Of a DNA stretch of 64,000 nucleotides, positions 1-12,800 are shown in pieces. The DNA is from Plecoglossus altivelis (lineage: Eukaryota > Chordata > Actinopteri > Osmeriformes > Plecoglossidae). The notes under the pieces were generated by a model, which did no database searches, had not been told where the DNA came from, and saw only the letters and a program-made list of their open reading frames with translations. The first letter of the stretch is position 1. Every line of letters begins with the position of its first letter. The translations under genes were made by a program, and so were the position numbers. The stretch lies in the NCBI GenBank assembly GCA_036571765.1, contig BROE01000024.1, positions 4,072,016 to 4,136,015 on the forward strand. Direction: 5' to 3'.

Positions 1-459
1 CGATGACAGAGGCCTCCATAAGGCCAGCTAAGAAAGGTACCCGCACACAAATGCAAGCACACACTTGGATTTTCTTGGATTTCACACCCCAGAACCTACA
101 CACACACCCCTAAACAGGCACTTAAGGCACGTTGCAAGCTCCCAGCTCCAAAAAATGATCCGATTAGCATGAGATCGGATTTGGGTCAAGTTTTTCCTCA
201 CTGAAGCTGCACACACAGAGCTAATCAGTGTAAGAATGAAGGAGGAGAGACACCTGGTGGACAAACCAGGTATTGCAGACAGACCTGGCTGTCTCTGTCT
301 CTGCTCCTGGAGAGATACCCTCCTTTAAGTTTACACTCCAAACCAATACAGCTAAGCAGAATCTAAGATAATCTGAATAGAATAGAATTAGGAATCATTA
401 TAGTAAAATGTTTGCTTGTGTTGTGTTTATACGTGTGTGTACTTCTGCGTGTGTCACAG

Positions 460-1905
460 GAGAGCAGATTCGTAAGAGGAGGTGTAAAGCAGCATTCAGC
501 TATTTTCCACAGAACGATGACGAGTTGGAGCTGAAGATAGGAGATGTCATTGAGGTCATTGGAGAGGTACGACAAGGATAAGGGGGTGGGTGTGTGCCAG
601 GTCATGTCTGGGAACTCAGTTTTAATGTATGTTATGGCTGTGTGTGAATGTGTGTGTGTTGTCTGCGTGTGTGTGTCTGCCTGTGTGTGTGTGTCTGCCT
701 GTGTGTTGACCTGTGTCTGCCGGCCTGTTTGTGTGTCTGCCTGTGTGTGTCTGTATGTGTGTGTGTGTGTCTGCCTGTGTGTGTATCTAGGTGGAGGAGG
801 GCTGGTGGGAGGGATCTCTAAATGGAAAGACTGGCATGTTTCCCTCCAACTTCACCAAAGAACTTCAGATGGACCCGGAGGACACACCCCCTTCCCTGGA
901 CACACCCACTTCACAGGAGGAGCTTCAAAGCTGTCGGACCAGTGAGTCTCGGCCAATGGGATCTAGGATTATTTCTTATTCCTGTTTATATTCAACCTTA
1001 GTTCTCAACGTATGTGTGTTTACCTGTGTGTGTGTGTAGGTGTAGGAAAGGACAGCCTGGGGAGTGAAAGTGATGGAGGGGACAGTCGCTCGGAAAGTGG
1101 GTCTGCAGAGATCCAGCCTAAGAAGGTAGATCTGTGTTGGTGTCACACACACATGAAAACACATATTCCATCTGTATGTTTTCTGGCTAACACGAAAGGA
1201 TAACCAACAGGTGCGGGGTTTTGGCTTTGGAGACATCTTTAAGGACCAGCCAATCAAATTGAGACCTCGCTCTATGGAAATGGACACAGAGCTGGATAAG
1301 GTGAGAGACACACACATTTAGACCTACACGTACAAAAAATCGCACACCCACACACACTTGCTCAAACCCGCGCTGTCCTGTTAGGCGATTGTGTGGTGGA
1401 TGTACGTGTGCAAGTGTCCTATTACTATGACAACCGCAAATGTCAGGAAGGAAGACAAAACCGTCGGCTCCTCCTCTTCCTGTGCTTCCGTTTTACAACA
1501 GAGGAAGTTCCTTACACACATATACTTCCCGCTGGCTTGTGAACAGTAAAACAGAAGTGGTAGAAGTCTTTGGGAGGGGGGGGGAGTGAGAGGGAGGGTG
1601 TTTGAGACGGAGAGAAGTAGTGAGGGATAGGGTAGAGGAAGGAAGGGAGGGAATAAGGGAGCAAGGTTTTTCACCAACGTTTACACATTCACACTCCTGC
1701 TGACTGAGCTTAAGTAGAGAGGCTGTGTGTGCCTGCGCCTGACTGGAACCAGACAGTGATAAGGAGAGGAAGAGGGAAAGGAAGAGCTTGAAAGAGCTTT
1801 AAGACAAAAGAAAGAAAGGTACAGATGTTGTTGTTTTCTGTCCTCTTTCTCTATCTGGTCTTGTTCTGGGATGTTCTCCTTATAAGTTTTCTGTGCAATC
1901 TCAGC

Positions 1906-1967
<62 letters not shown>

Positions 1968-4900
1968 GTTTACGTGATCTGCTAATGAGAAGTTATCTAA
2001 AGGGGAAATTTTAGTTTTATGAGATAGAGGGTTGTGAAAAAAGGGGATTGTGAAATTTTGATATGTGTGTTGACATCTGTGTGTCTCTTTGTACTCAGTA
2101 AACTGCTGTGGAGTATAATGTGTATGTATGTGTATTGTGTGTATGTGTGTGAGGTTTGTGCGTGTTGCTCTGTGTTGAAGGATGTTTGGCAGCCTGTCCT
2201 GCTGTGTGGAGGGCTGTAAATGAGGGTTTATGGGAAGTGTAGTCTTTAGTGTCTAATGAGACACCAGGAAGTCTTTCCTCTGGGGCTGAATGACACAGCA
2301 GAATAGACGAGGGCAACTTTGCGCCAGATCACGTTACACGGACCCTTCTGAATGTGTCAGAGTCACAGTGTCCTGTGCCGGGTCTAGAGCCCTGGATCGA
2401 CTGGCACAAGGAGATTATCTGTGGCTGGAATGGGGTTGGGGTGTAAAGGGTTAGGGTTACGGTGAGTGGTCGGGGGGACATGGGAGGGAATGACGGGGGA
2501 GGAACGGGGGAGGGACTGGGGGAAGCAGCAGCCCCTGGAGGCATAGGCCAGGATCCAGCTGTCTCTGGGATGTTGCTCTGACGTTCTGCTAACCGTGCCT
2601 TCTCTGCCTGTCCTCCACATGGCTCTCATTATGGAGAGAGAGAGAGGGAGGGAGGAGGAGGAGAGACACAGAGAGAGAGGGGGAAAAGACAGAAAAAGAG
2701 AGGAGGAAAGATGAAGGGAGAGAGAGAGAGGAGAGACAGGAAGAGAGAGAGAGAGATGGAGGGATGCAAGGAGGGGGTAAGGGGGCGGTCTGAAGGAAAT
2801 GGAGAGAGAAGAGGAAGGGAGAGGTGTGGTTTTCTTTAGTGAACAGAGCAGTGTGTGTTTGAGACAGACCGGGCTCTGTCCCTGTGTGTGTGTGTGTGTG
2901 TGTTTATTTGTGTTGGTGTGTGTATCTGAGATGGTGTGTGTGTGTGTGTGTTTCCTGTGGAGGAGCCACCCTGGTTTCACAAACACAACATGGGGATCCA
3001 CTCCAAGATGAAACAACAGTCTCTTTAACACCACCAACCCGCACATACACACTCACTCACACAAATGCACACATGCACAGTGGAAGACTGTGTCACTCAC
3101 AGTGTTGAAATAGGACATGATGTGTCAGTCTTGATATGTACATGATGTGTCAAACCCCTTAGGCTTTTGCTGGAAAAATAGCCAGTGTTGCCCCGGAAAC
3201 CATGAAGGCAGACCCAGACAGCAAGGTCAAAGGTAAGAGAGAGAGAGTATTGCCATCAAACAGCACATCATTGAACCACCTGGCTGTCAGACTTCCTGTT
3301 TGTTATTTCCTATGTCTGGCTGCATTTTGACTTGCTGTATTCTGATTGGTTTCTAGCACGAGAGCTGTGCAAGGTCATCTTCCCGTACGAAGGACAAAAT
3401 GAAGATGAGCTCACTATCAAGGAGGGGGAGATCGTCACCATCATCAACAGGGTGTGTTTGTTAGTTTAGATGGATGTCTGTTTGCATGTGCCTGTGTGAG
3501 TGTGAGTGTGTTTGTATGTGTGTCTATTTGCCTTGTATGTGTGTGTTACTATGTCTCTCTGTGCTGTAATAGTGTGTGTGTGTGTGTGTGTGTGTGTGCA
3601 GGTATAACCCTGCCTCTCTGTGCTGCAGGAGTGTGTGTGTGGGTATAACCCTGTCTCTGTGCTGCAGGAGTGTGTGTGTGGTATAACCCTGTCTCTTTGT
3701 GCTGCAGGAGTGTGTGTGTGGTATAACCCTGTCTCTCTGTGCTGCAGGAGTGTGTGTGTGTGTGTGTCTATAACCCTGTCTCTGTGCTGCAGGAGTGTGT
3801 GTGTGGTATAACCCTGCCTCTCTGTGCTGCAGGAGTGTGTGTGTGTGTGTGTGTGTCTATAACCCTGTCTCTGTACTGCAGGAGTGTGCAGATGCAGGCT
3901 GGTGGATGGGAGAGATAGGAGGGAGACAGGGAGTGTTTCCTGATAACTTTGTCAAACTGCTGATTCCTGAAGTAGAGAAAGAGGTGAGACACACACACAG
4001 GCAAACACAGACACAGTCATCTGTTATGGATAGTAAGAAGTGATTTGCTATCAGGCCAGTGACCACTTGAAACCACACCTGATGTCTTTCCATATCTGAA
4101 GAGTTTTGTGTTGGGGGGTGCGTGTCTGCATGTGTGTGTGTTTGCAGAGACCAAAGAAACCGCCTCCCCCTAGTGCTCCCTCCAGCAAACTCACCACAGG
4201 TAATCCCTCGCTCCTCTCCTCCTCTCTCCCTCTGCAACCTCCTCCTCTCCCCCGTCTGCCCTCAACTGTTCTGCTGCTGACCAGTATAAGAGGGTTTAAT
4301 AGTTTGAATGAGAAGTGAGAGGGCATTGGAAGAGAGGGAGAGAGGGCATTGGAAGAGAGGGGGAGAGTTAGAAGAGAGGGGGAGAGTTAGAAGAGAGGGG
4401 GAGAGTTAGAAGAGAGGGGGAGAGTTAGAAGAGAGGCTGGATCTGACAGAAAGGGGTTTGCATACACGATGTTTCGTGTCCATACCACCTGACCCGGGTT
4501 TGACCTCTGACCTCAGTAGAGAAAAAGGCGGAGGCCAAGAAGGTTCCACCTGAGCGACCAGAACACCTCCCTCAAAGAGAACCAGACCGAGGTACACCGC
4601 CGGACTCACTCAGACTCTCCCTGGCCCACTTCAGCCCACTTGGGCCTGCTTTGGCCTCCGTTGGCCTGCTTTTGCACTCCCGCTTGATCTTTCCTCCTGC
4701 AGCCACTTGGAACATCTAGTCCTTCCTTCTCGATCTCTGTCCTCCTAACCCCTTCCACTTCCTGTGACGCCCGACCAGCATGACTGTGCTGCTATCTCCT
4801 GCAGTCTGCTGTTCCTCTGGACCCTGGTCTTTCTGACCTGACCTGACCTGTCTGACCCCCTCCTTAAGCCTCCACAGCCCTCCTCAGCTCAGCTCTGCTC

Positions 4901-6528
4901 CTCTCAGCCTGTGTGCCTCTCATCTGTTAGCCTGGCAAGATCTGCTCCGGTCACCTCCACATCATGGCATCCTTCCTATTGGTGTGTGTGTGCGCGTGTG
5001 TGTTTACAGATCTCTTTATAGGTGTACCCTTTTACTGTGTGCTCTTGTGTTTGCATATGTGTGTGTATTCATGTGTGCGTGCACCCGTGTGTGTGTGTGT
5101 GTATAGGTGAGGAAGTGAAGGTTGGAGACATCCCTAAGCCTGCCCTCCCATCTGTCCCTCCTAAGAAACCCCTCCCTCCAAAGACAGGCTCCGCTTCCTC
5201 CTCCTCCTCTATGCCCCCTCGACGCCCCGACAGACCAGAGAGACCTCCCACCGTACAGTTAGTACACACACACAAACACACACACATACAGGCCAGAGAG
5301 ACCTCCCACCGTACAGTTAGTACACACACACAAACACACACACATGCAGACCAGAGAGACTTATCCTACAGTTAGTACATGCACAAATGCACATGCACGC
5401 TCTCTTACACACATGCACACACACACACAGACCAACCCTACAACCCACACAAATGCGCACACACACTCCCTTACACATACACAAACAGATGTGCTCAACA
5501 CAGATGTACACAAACACTAATTTCTACGGTTTACCTGTTCAGGTGTGAAAGCCCTAAATCTGAGGGTGGGGCTTCGATACCAGAATCCACCACTGACAAG
5601 TCACATGACATTGGTGAGTTTGAGTGACAGGGTCAGGGTCCTATCAGTGTCAGTGTGACAGGACAGTTCTCAGCTCAGATGTTAGAAGAGGCTGTGTGGT
5701 TTGGAATTCAGCCAATCAGACATGTGCTCACTTCTCCCTCTGACCATTCCTGCCCTCTCTTCTCTAAATATAGCAGATTCCTCCGAATGTTAGTCGATTA
5801 GCATTTTACAATCTGTGTGTGTGGTTGTGGTGTGTACTCTGGCCTTAAAGATGTATTTTTTCCCAGGTTGAAGTGTTAAATTGTGTATGTGTGTGTGTGT
5901 GTATGTGGAGATGTAGACCTGGATGCGATAGTTTCATCCGCAGAGAAACTGAATCACCCGACAGCAATGAGGCCACGGATCACAGACCGTCGTCCTCGCT
6001 CACAGATCTTCAGCACAGTGAGTACACGCATACACACACACACACACACACACGCTAACACAAACATACGGACACACACAACTTTCATCTCTTTTTTCCT
6101 TCCCTTTCTCTATCTCTAAATCTCTCTCTCGAAACTCTGTTTTTCAGATATCTCTTTCCAGCCTGGAAGTTGCAGAGCCATCCGGCAGCGAGCCAGAGAA
6201 GAAAGAGAGGGCTAAGGAGGAGAAGAAAGAGAAGGAGAGAGGGAAGGAGGAGAAGAAAGAGAAGGAGAGGGGGAAGGAGGAGAGGAAAGAGAAGGAGAGG
6301 GGGAAGGAGGAGCAGGACTCTCCATCTCCCAGACCTACTGATGTGTCCAGGAGGAAAGGAATCCCCACCATCTCTGTAAGAACCGTCCAAACAAACACAA
6401 CATTGGAGCTGGGAGAGCGTATCTGCCATCTCTGTAGAAACCTGCCAGCTCGTCTACTGACTCAATGTTATAGTCCTACCAACAGAGCTTGAGGAACAAG
6501 TTCCTGCTATATGGATGTTCATCCAGTA

Positions 6529-6570
<42 letters not shown>

Positions 6571-7144
6571 AGGTACCAGACGTCAAGTTAGCTCTTCCCG
6601 GCAAGCCAGCGGTCCTCCCTCCTCCCTCCGGCATCACTTGTCACCACCCAACCTCCCCTTCCACCCGAAGCCACTCCCCTTCCTCTGTAAGCCCCTCCCC
6701 TTCCCCTCTAAGCCCCTCCCCAGACGCCAGGCACCTATCTTCTCCCTCCCTAGAGGAGCTACGAGGCCAGCTGAAAGACCTTAGAGTCTCTGTTGAACTG
6801 CTGAAGAACCAACACAGGTGTGTGTGTGTTCTCTGCTAGCAGGACCCTTTTCCATCAAAGAAACATGCTGCAATGTTTTGAAGTGTGTATTTACAGTGTG
6901 GTGGTTTTCAGAAAAGAGATGAAGCAGCTAGCATCTGAGCTGGAAGAGGAGAAGAGAATTCGCATTTCTTTACAGGTAAAAACACAGACACAATTAGACA
7001 CGCACATGCTCTTTACCCTACCCTCCACACCACACACACACTAATTCTCTGCCACACACACACATCACTGTAAACTTGTTTCAGAAGTGTGCTGTGTTGT
7101 TCCAGGTGGAGGTAGAGTACATTAAGAAGAGCCTAGCCAAATGA
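460..7144 (+). CDS. sh3kbp1: SH3 domain-containing kinase-binding protein 1 (CIN85), 3' part of the gene
   Basis: CIN85 adaptor, which links CBL ubiquitin ligase, endophilins and receptor tyrosine kinases during endocytosis. Sixteen exons join in frame: 460-566, 791-941, 1046-1125 (or from 1040), 1211-1300, 3163-3232, 3357-3451, 3882-3983, 4148-4199, 4517-4591, 5107-5257, 5543-5613, 5917-6017, 6148-6375, 6573-6817, 6912-6975, 7106-7144; about 572 codons, stop TGA 7142-7144. Seen: an SH3 domain over the first two exons (motifs DDELELKIGD, EEGWWEG, MFPSNF), an SH3 over 3357-3983 (NEDELTIKEG, GWWMGE, VFPDNFVKLL), Pro-Arg and PPKKP motifs at 4148-5250, a Ser/Pro-rich part, and a C-terminal coiled coil (KEMKQLASELEEEKR). 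The order matches SH3-B, SH3-C, proline-rich region and coiled coil of CIN85; the SH3-A exons lie outside the window. CD2AP is the paralogue; the EIVTIINR/GDIFKD spacing and the map3k15 neighbour favour SH3KBP1. An exon at 6148-6375 holds a Lys/Glu-rich repeat. Confidence 0.93.
1301..3162 (+). other. sh3kbp1 intron with (CT)n and purine-rich tracts
   Basis: This 1.86 kb intron separates the GDIFKD exon from the exon before SH3-C. It contains a 56-base pure CT run at 1909-1964, a GA-rich purine tract at about 2625-2825, and TG runs near 2882 and 2936. I see no exon or mobile element in it. Confidence 0.7.
3601..3890 (+). repeat. Minisatellite made of splice-acceptor units before an sh3kbp1 exon
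   Basis: The segment around the acceptor of exon 3882-3983 (core gctgcaggagtgtg) recurs in tandem. CAG sites sit at about 3626, 3665, 3705, 3745, 3790, 3830 and 3879, spaced 39-49 bases. Each unit carries a short pyrimidine stretch (tataaccctgtctctgtg), a CAG acceptor and the first bases of the exon (GAGTGTG). Only the last copy continues into the SH3-C coding sequence. Confidence 0.85.
4318..4436 (+). repeat. GA-rich minisatellite in an sh3kbp1 intron
   Basis: Tandem units of about 20 bases (gttagaagagagggggaga), at least four nearly identical copies, preceded by two copies of a longer variant containing ggcattggaagaga. Purely intronic, between exons 4148-4199 and 4517-4591. Confidence 0.8.
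5231..5380 (+). repeat. 58-base tandem repeat covering an exon end and its donor site (sh3kbp1)
   Basis: The last bases of exon 5107-5257 with donor (ending gtaca|gttagt) are repeated with a 58-base period: CCAGAGAGACC occurs at 5235, 5293 and 5351. Copies two and three are each preceded by an AG (5290-5291 and 5348-5349) and followed by GTTAGT, so each could be read as a tiny exon of 24 or 21 bases. Between the copies are CA repeats. Confidence 0.85.
6214..6303 (+). repeat. In-frame coding minisatellite, 3 x 30 bases (Lys/Glu-rich decapeptide)
   Basis: Inside sh3kbp1 exon 6148-6375 a 30-base unit is repeated three times, encoding KEEKKEKERG, KEEKKEKERG and KEERKEKERG, followed by a partial KEEQ. 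It lies between the Ser-rich linker and the C-terminal coiled coil. The sequence is strongly charged and expected to be helical; I do not know an equivalent in mammalian CIN85. Confidence 0.85.
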
Positions 7145-7880
7145 ATCTCTGTTGGCGCATGATGATGACGTCACTATGCTGGAGTTTGACATCATCAATA
7201 GGCCCCAGGCTCGGCCAATCAAGTTCGTGCCAACAGGAGACAACCATAGCACCAACAGCGACAAAGCACCAATAGAGTCAAGATACAATTATTTTCCCCT
7301 CACATTTTAGAATTACCTGTTCATCTGTTCTGTTCAAGAGGCTGGTGTGTTTGTTTACGGCTATCCGATCGGATTTCACAGCGTAACTGGTACTCATCTG
7401 GGCAGGTGTTGACTGTTGCCATGGCTACAGAACTATGACGCAGGGTTGTGGTTTCCCGGGCAACGTCACTGGTACTGTTGTTTAATCTCATGGTCATAAA
7501 TGTGTGAAGAGCAACCAGAACTTCCAGCTGGTTCAACTCTGTGCAGGTCTGTCCACTCTGTGGCCTTCACCTTTGATTTCTCTACGTGTATGTGTGTGCA
7601 CGTGCGCATTTGTGTGTGTGTGAGAGAGAGAGAATGAGTGTGCATGCGCACGTCCGTGACCATTTCCCCCTTACTCGGTCCCCGTGGCAATCCCTCACTG
7701 TGGCCTTCCTGTTTTGGACTCACTTTCTTTCTTTCTTTTTTTTCTGTCTTTTAAATGACAGAGAAAACCACCCAGTTTTTTTTTATTCATCCTTTTTCTC
7801 CAGGATAGCGATATATACTTTTATATTTCTTTGTTCTAAAGATACAATTATATGTCTGTGTGCATATTTTAATTAAAAAA
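7145..7880 (+). other. sh3kbp1 3' untranslated region
   Basis: Sequence after the TGA at 7142-7144 has no long open frame with family resemblance. A T-rich stretch at 7720-7800 is followed by ATTAAA at about 7872, a possible polyadenylation signal. The true 3' end cannot be fixed from the sequence alone. Confidence 0.5.
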
Positions 7881-9209
7881 CACTGCCTAAAAATCTCTCT
7901 GTAATTATTTTTGTGTTATGTGAGACACACACACACAGAAATGCTCAGACACACAAGGTAAGACACCAGAGTGAATTGTGGGTGGACATCTAATTATATT
8001 GAACGTGTGTTTTCCGTGGGCATGTGGACGTGTGTGTGTGTGTGTGTGTGTATGTGTGTGTTCCGTTTCACTGCTCTTTACTCTGTTGGTTTAACTAATT
8101 GGTTGTCTATTAGTGACTTTGTCTCCTAAGAGCATCTCAGTGCTGAGGCACCACACACACCCACACAACACACAATCATTGTGTGTGTGTGTGTGTTGTG
8201 TGTATGCATGACTGGGTATATGAGATAGTGTAGCAGATGGGACAGCACACACCGACTTCTGCTTGCTGCATAGGGCCTGCAAGGATTAGATGGGTTAGAA
8301 TTGACCCTATATAGGACACTCTAGGACAAATGAGGCCCCGAAATCAATCCCTTTTACCATAAGGTTGCGTAAAGTCGCCTATTCAAGAGATAATAAGGAT
8401 AATTTACAACTGAACTCTTCTGTTCCCAACTCAGGAATGTCTGTATTTGTTATCTCGTGTGATAGATACAGAACGTCCTCGGGCCGCGCGGGCCTGAAGG
8501 CATAACTTGGCTGTGCGTGCGCTTGCCTGACTGACGGCTGACAGATCAAAAGGACAGACCGTTTTATATTTAGCCAACCGGACTCGCACCGAAAGCATTT
8601 CAGCTACGCGTGCACTGCCAGAGAACCGGGAAGGCGAAAACAAGCATGTTCTTTCTTGGAAAGTCCGGTCTAATTCTACGCGTGTCTGTGTCGATCCATT
8701 CTACCGTCCAATATTCTCAGTCTTGCTGCCAAGTTTGATTTCCGAATGTCACAGTTGAAAGGAATAATGAACTTTATATTGGATTACCGTCCGAGAGGTC
8801 TGTAACTGTGAGTTCCTGTTTTCCTCTGCCGCTGCTTTTAGACGCGGTGTCCTCGTTCACCGGGCTTCTCTCAGAGCAGCGTGTTGTGGGTTTGTTGACA
8901 TATCTGATTGTTGGAGACATTTTCCGCTGAATGGTTCGTTCTCCCTCCCTCCCAGTCTGACTTTACCTTCCAACTATAACCGTGTATGGTGAACTAGTCA
9001 GATCCGGTTTTGGTAGTCTTTGGCGCGGGATAATCGGAATACGATGTGAATTAATGAGGCGCAAGATGCAGGGGCACATACTCAGACCCGCGCGGCTCCA
9101 GGGGCGACAGGTGCGCGAGACGGAGTGAGAGACAGGAGAGTCACTTTGTGCACCCAGAAGGAAAACCAGGAAGGCTAAAACGGGGTAGAAAGGAGTTAAG
9201 AAATCAGCC
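7881..9209 (+). promoter_or_regulatory. Intergenic spacer and likely map3k15 promoter/5' UTR
   Basis: The left part (7900-8300) is TG-rich spacer. From about 8440 CpG dinucleotides become frequent (gggccgcgcgggcc near 8480; cgcgcggctcc near 9089), as in vertebrate CpG-rich promoters. The map3k15 start codon follows at 9210. No clear TATA box; the transcription start cannot be placed. Confidence 0.45.
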
Positions 9210-9783
9210 ATGGAGACAGGTCAGAGCGCACCAGTAGCTGAAACGGGAGGAGAGCGCGAGCATGCAGGTGTATGTGTGACTGTGGACCGGGACCGTGGAG
9301 AAGTGCCAAGCCCAAGCCCACTGGCCAAACAGCGTTCCCTTCGCGCAGTCTATGTATTGAACGACGGGTTAAAGGCGGTTCTGGCAAGCAGCCCGGAGTC
9401 AGGCGCTCTTCAATGCCTGCAAAGAGCCTGTGACGCCGAGAGCGCACTACTGACTACTGTAACGTTTGGACGGTTGGACTTCGGCGAGACCTCCGTTCTA
9501 GACACTTTCTACGACGCAGGTGAGTGTGTGATCAGGACATCCTGACATCATCTGTTGGACAGCGTGGAGCCTCGTAGTTCTCCCAGCGAAATCCATGTCT
9601 TCTAATGGAACGTGCTGAGTAGAGAACTTTCTCGGCCATTAAACAAAACAGCTTCGCGCCCGCGCACAGTGTTTCGATGTCACAACTGGCTGTGGGCCGT
9701 GACCGGCTGACAGTGATACAAGGGCCCCTAACGCTGATAATCAAGATGGTGATGGCCATCTCTCTCTCTTTCTCTCTCTCTCT

Positions 9784-9814
<31 letters not shown>

Positions 9815-12800
9815 CTTCTATCCCTCTTTCTTTTTAGACATTGCTGTTGTGGACATGAGCGATGTATTCCGACAACCATCCTTGTTTTACCACCTCGGAG
9901 TGAGAGAGAGCTTCGACATGGCCAACAATGTTATACTATACCATGACACTGACCCAGATACTGCACAGTCACTGAAGGTACGCCTCCCCCCCCAACACAC
10001 ACACACACACACACACCTTTTAATGTGTTAAACTTCCTCACTGACAAATGCATAGACTAACATGCAGACTCAAATGAAGTCTGACTTGAACTCAGGTATG
10101 TTATCAAGCCTTCCGAATGGTCGCTTTCGACATTATGTCAACATTCCTGTTGCCCTACTGACTGAGTTATTTTCAGACTAGCGCCTGTGTTTATGTGCGT
10201 CTGAGAGTGAGTTGCAGCGATAAGCGTCCGTTCTGGCATTAAAAGCCCATGCTTCTGTAATCTGAGGACCCCAGCGCTGCCCTGCACACATCTGCTGTGT
10301 CATCGTCTGATTGTTTTCTCTGTTCTCTTACAGGACATGGTGGCACAAAAAAACACAGTAGTATCGACGGATTATAGTTGGTGGGTGTGTGTTGTACATC
10401 TGTGTGTGAGAAAGAGGAGAGCGAGATGAGAGAGAGAGAGAGATGAGAGAGAGAAAGAGAGAGAGAGAGAGCGGGGGGATAGAGAGAGANNNNNNNNNNN
10501 NNNNNNNNNNNNNNNNNNNNNNNNNNNNNNNNNNNNNNNNNNNNNNNNNNNNNNNNNNNNNNNNNNNNNNNNNNNNNNNNNNNNNNNNNNNNNNNNNNNN
10601 NNNNNNNNNNNNNNNNNNNNNNNNNNNNNNNNNNNNNNNNNNNNNNNNNNNNNNNNNNNNNNNNNNNNNNNNNNNNNNNNNNNNNNNNNNNNNNNNNNNN
10701 NNNNNNNNNNNNNNNNNNNNNNNNNNNNNNNNNNNNNNNNNNNNNNNNNNNNNNNNNNNNNNNNNNNNNNNNNNNNNNNNNNNNNNNNNNNNNNNNNNNN
10801 NNNNNNNNNNNNNNNNNNNNNNNNNNNNNNNNNNNNNNNNNNNNNNNNNNNNNNNNNNNNNNNNNNNNNNNNNNNNNNNNNNNNNNNNNNNNNNNNNNNN
10901 NNNNNNNNNNNNNNNNNNNNNNNNNNNNNNNNNNNNNNNNNNNNNNNNNNNNNNNNNNNNNNNNNNNNNNNNNNNNNNNNNNNNNNNNNNNNNNNNNNNN
11001 NNNNNNNNNNNNNNNNNNNNNNNNNNNNNNNNNNNNNNNNNNNNNNNNNNNNNNNNNNNNNNNNNNNNNNNNNNNNNNNNNNNNNNNNNNNNNNNNNNNN
11101 NNNNNNNNNNNNNNNNNNNNNNNNNNNNNNNNNNNNNNNNNNNNNNNNNNNNNNNNNNNNNNNNNNNNNNNNNNNNNNNNNNNNNNNNNNNNNNNNNNNN
11201 NNNNNNNNNNNNNNNNNNNNNNNNNNNNNNNNNNNNNNNNNNNNNNNNNNNNNNNNNNNNNNNNNNNNNNNNNNNNNNNNNNNNNNNNNNNNNNNNNNNN
11301 NNNNNNNNNNNNNNNNNNNNNNNNNNNNNNACACTCACACCTTCACTTTTAATACGTACTTCCCAGCCGCATTACAAACCATGACAGAAGCCACTAATGG
11401 CGTCTGTGACTGGCTAACTCTGTGTGTGTGTATTTGTGTCTGTCTGTTCTCGTGTCCTTCTGTCTGTCTCTTGGTTACGTGTGTGTGTGTGTATGTATGT
11501 GTATGTGTATGTCTGTGTGTGTTATTGTGTCTCTGTGTGTGTCCTTCTGTCTGCATGTGTATTGTGTCTGTGGTGTGTGTGTTGGAGTAGGCCTCTCGTG
11601 TTCCTACTCTTGGGTTCCCCTGGGTTCAGTTGCCTCCAGAATACAGAGGCTCCGGATTACGCAACAAAGTAGGTGCCAGCCTGCCTCAAAGCATGCTGGG
11701 AGATCCTTCACTGATCAATCCCTGCTTGGGGAGATGAGTGGTGCGTTTGACCTAACCCTGGACTGAGTTTTACGATGAGAGTTATTCTGGCTAATAACTC
11801 CCAGTGCTTGGATGATGTATATTCATTCCATGTGTGCGCGTGCTTTGATATGCAATGGTCTGTTTTTCTGATCCCTGAGTCGCATGGTGTGTGTTTGTAT
11901 ATGTGTCACCAGGTGTGTGCGGGCGTGTGTGTCACAGGGAGTGTGTATGTGTCGCTGTATGTGTGTCGCCGTGTGTGTGTTTGTGTGTGTGTGTCGCCGG
12001 CTCATTCTGGGATGTGAGAGGTTCTTTGGCTTGCAGTCTGTCCAATGAGCCCAACCTGATGGTGTCTCCTGATCTCTCATCTCTAGGTGATGATGTGACA
12101 GAAATGACACACTGTTATGTTGCATTATGTTCTCTCCCCTCTGGCACACTCTCCCCATTCTTCTGTCTCTGATATTTCCCTTCCTCCCTCCAGGCGTCCA
12201 GTGGTAACTACTACTTCATCCCCTATGTGCTGACTCCTAACCATGAGTACATGTGCTGTGAGAGTGACGCCCAGCGCAGGGCCAGTGAGTACATGCAGCC
12301 CAGCTGGGACAACCTGCTGGGGCCCCTGTGTGTCCCCCTGACCGACCGCTTCTCCAGTCTGCTCAAGGACATCCACGTCACCTCCTGGTAGGGCGCACAC
12401 ACACACACAGATACACACAGGCATGTATATCCACACACACACATACACACAGGCATGTACACCCACTCACACACACACACACACAAACACACACACAGAG
12501 GCACACACACACACACACATACATACATCATACATGTACGCACATGAGGATGGAAGGGTGAGGCCCAGATTCCCTTCATGCCAGCAGCTGTTCCCTGGAC
12601 ATGGGAGACTTGTGTGTGTGTGTCGCCGGCTCAATTCTGGGATGTGAGAGGTCTTGGCTTGCCGTCTGTCCAATGAGCCAACTGATGGTGTCTCCTGATC
12701 TCTCATCTCTAGTGATGATGTGACAGAATGACACACTGTTCTGTTTGACATTATGTTCTCTCCCCTCTGGCACACATCTCCATTCTTGCTGTTCTGTATT

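Noticed and set aside
544..945. Open frames rich in Cys/Val through TG repeats (and similar ones at 3454-3811, 18399-19140, 19419-19973, 50459-50758)
   Set aside because: They arise from (TG)n read as CVCV/VCVC and overlap proven exons in other frames.
10328..11384. Long open frames spanning the N gap on both strands
   Set aside because: They exist only because N is not a stop; there is no sequence evidence.
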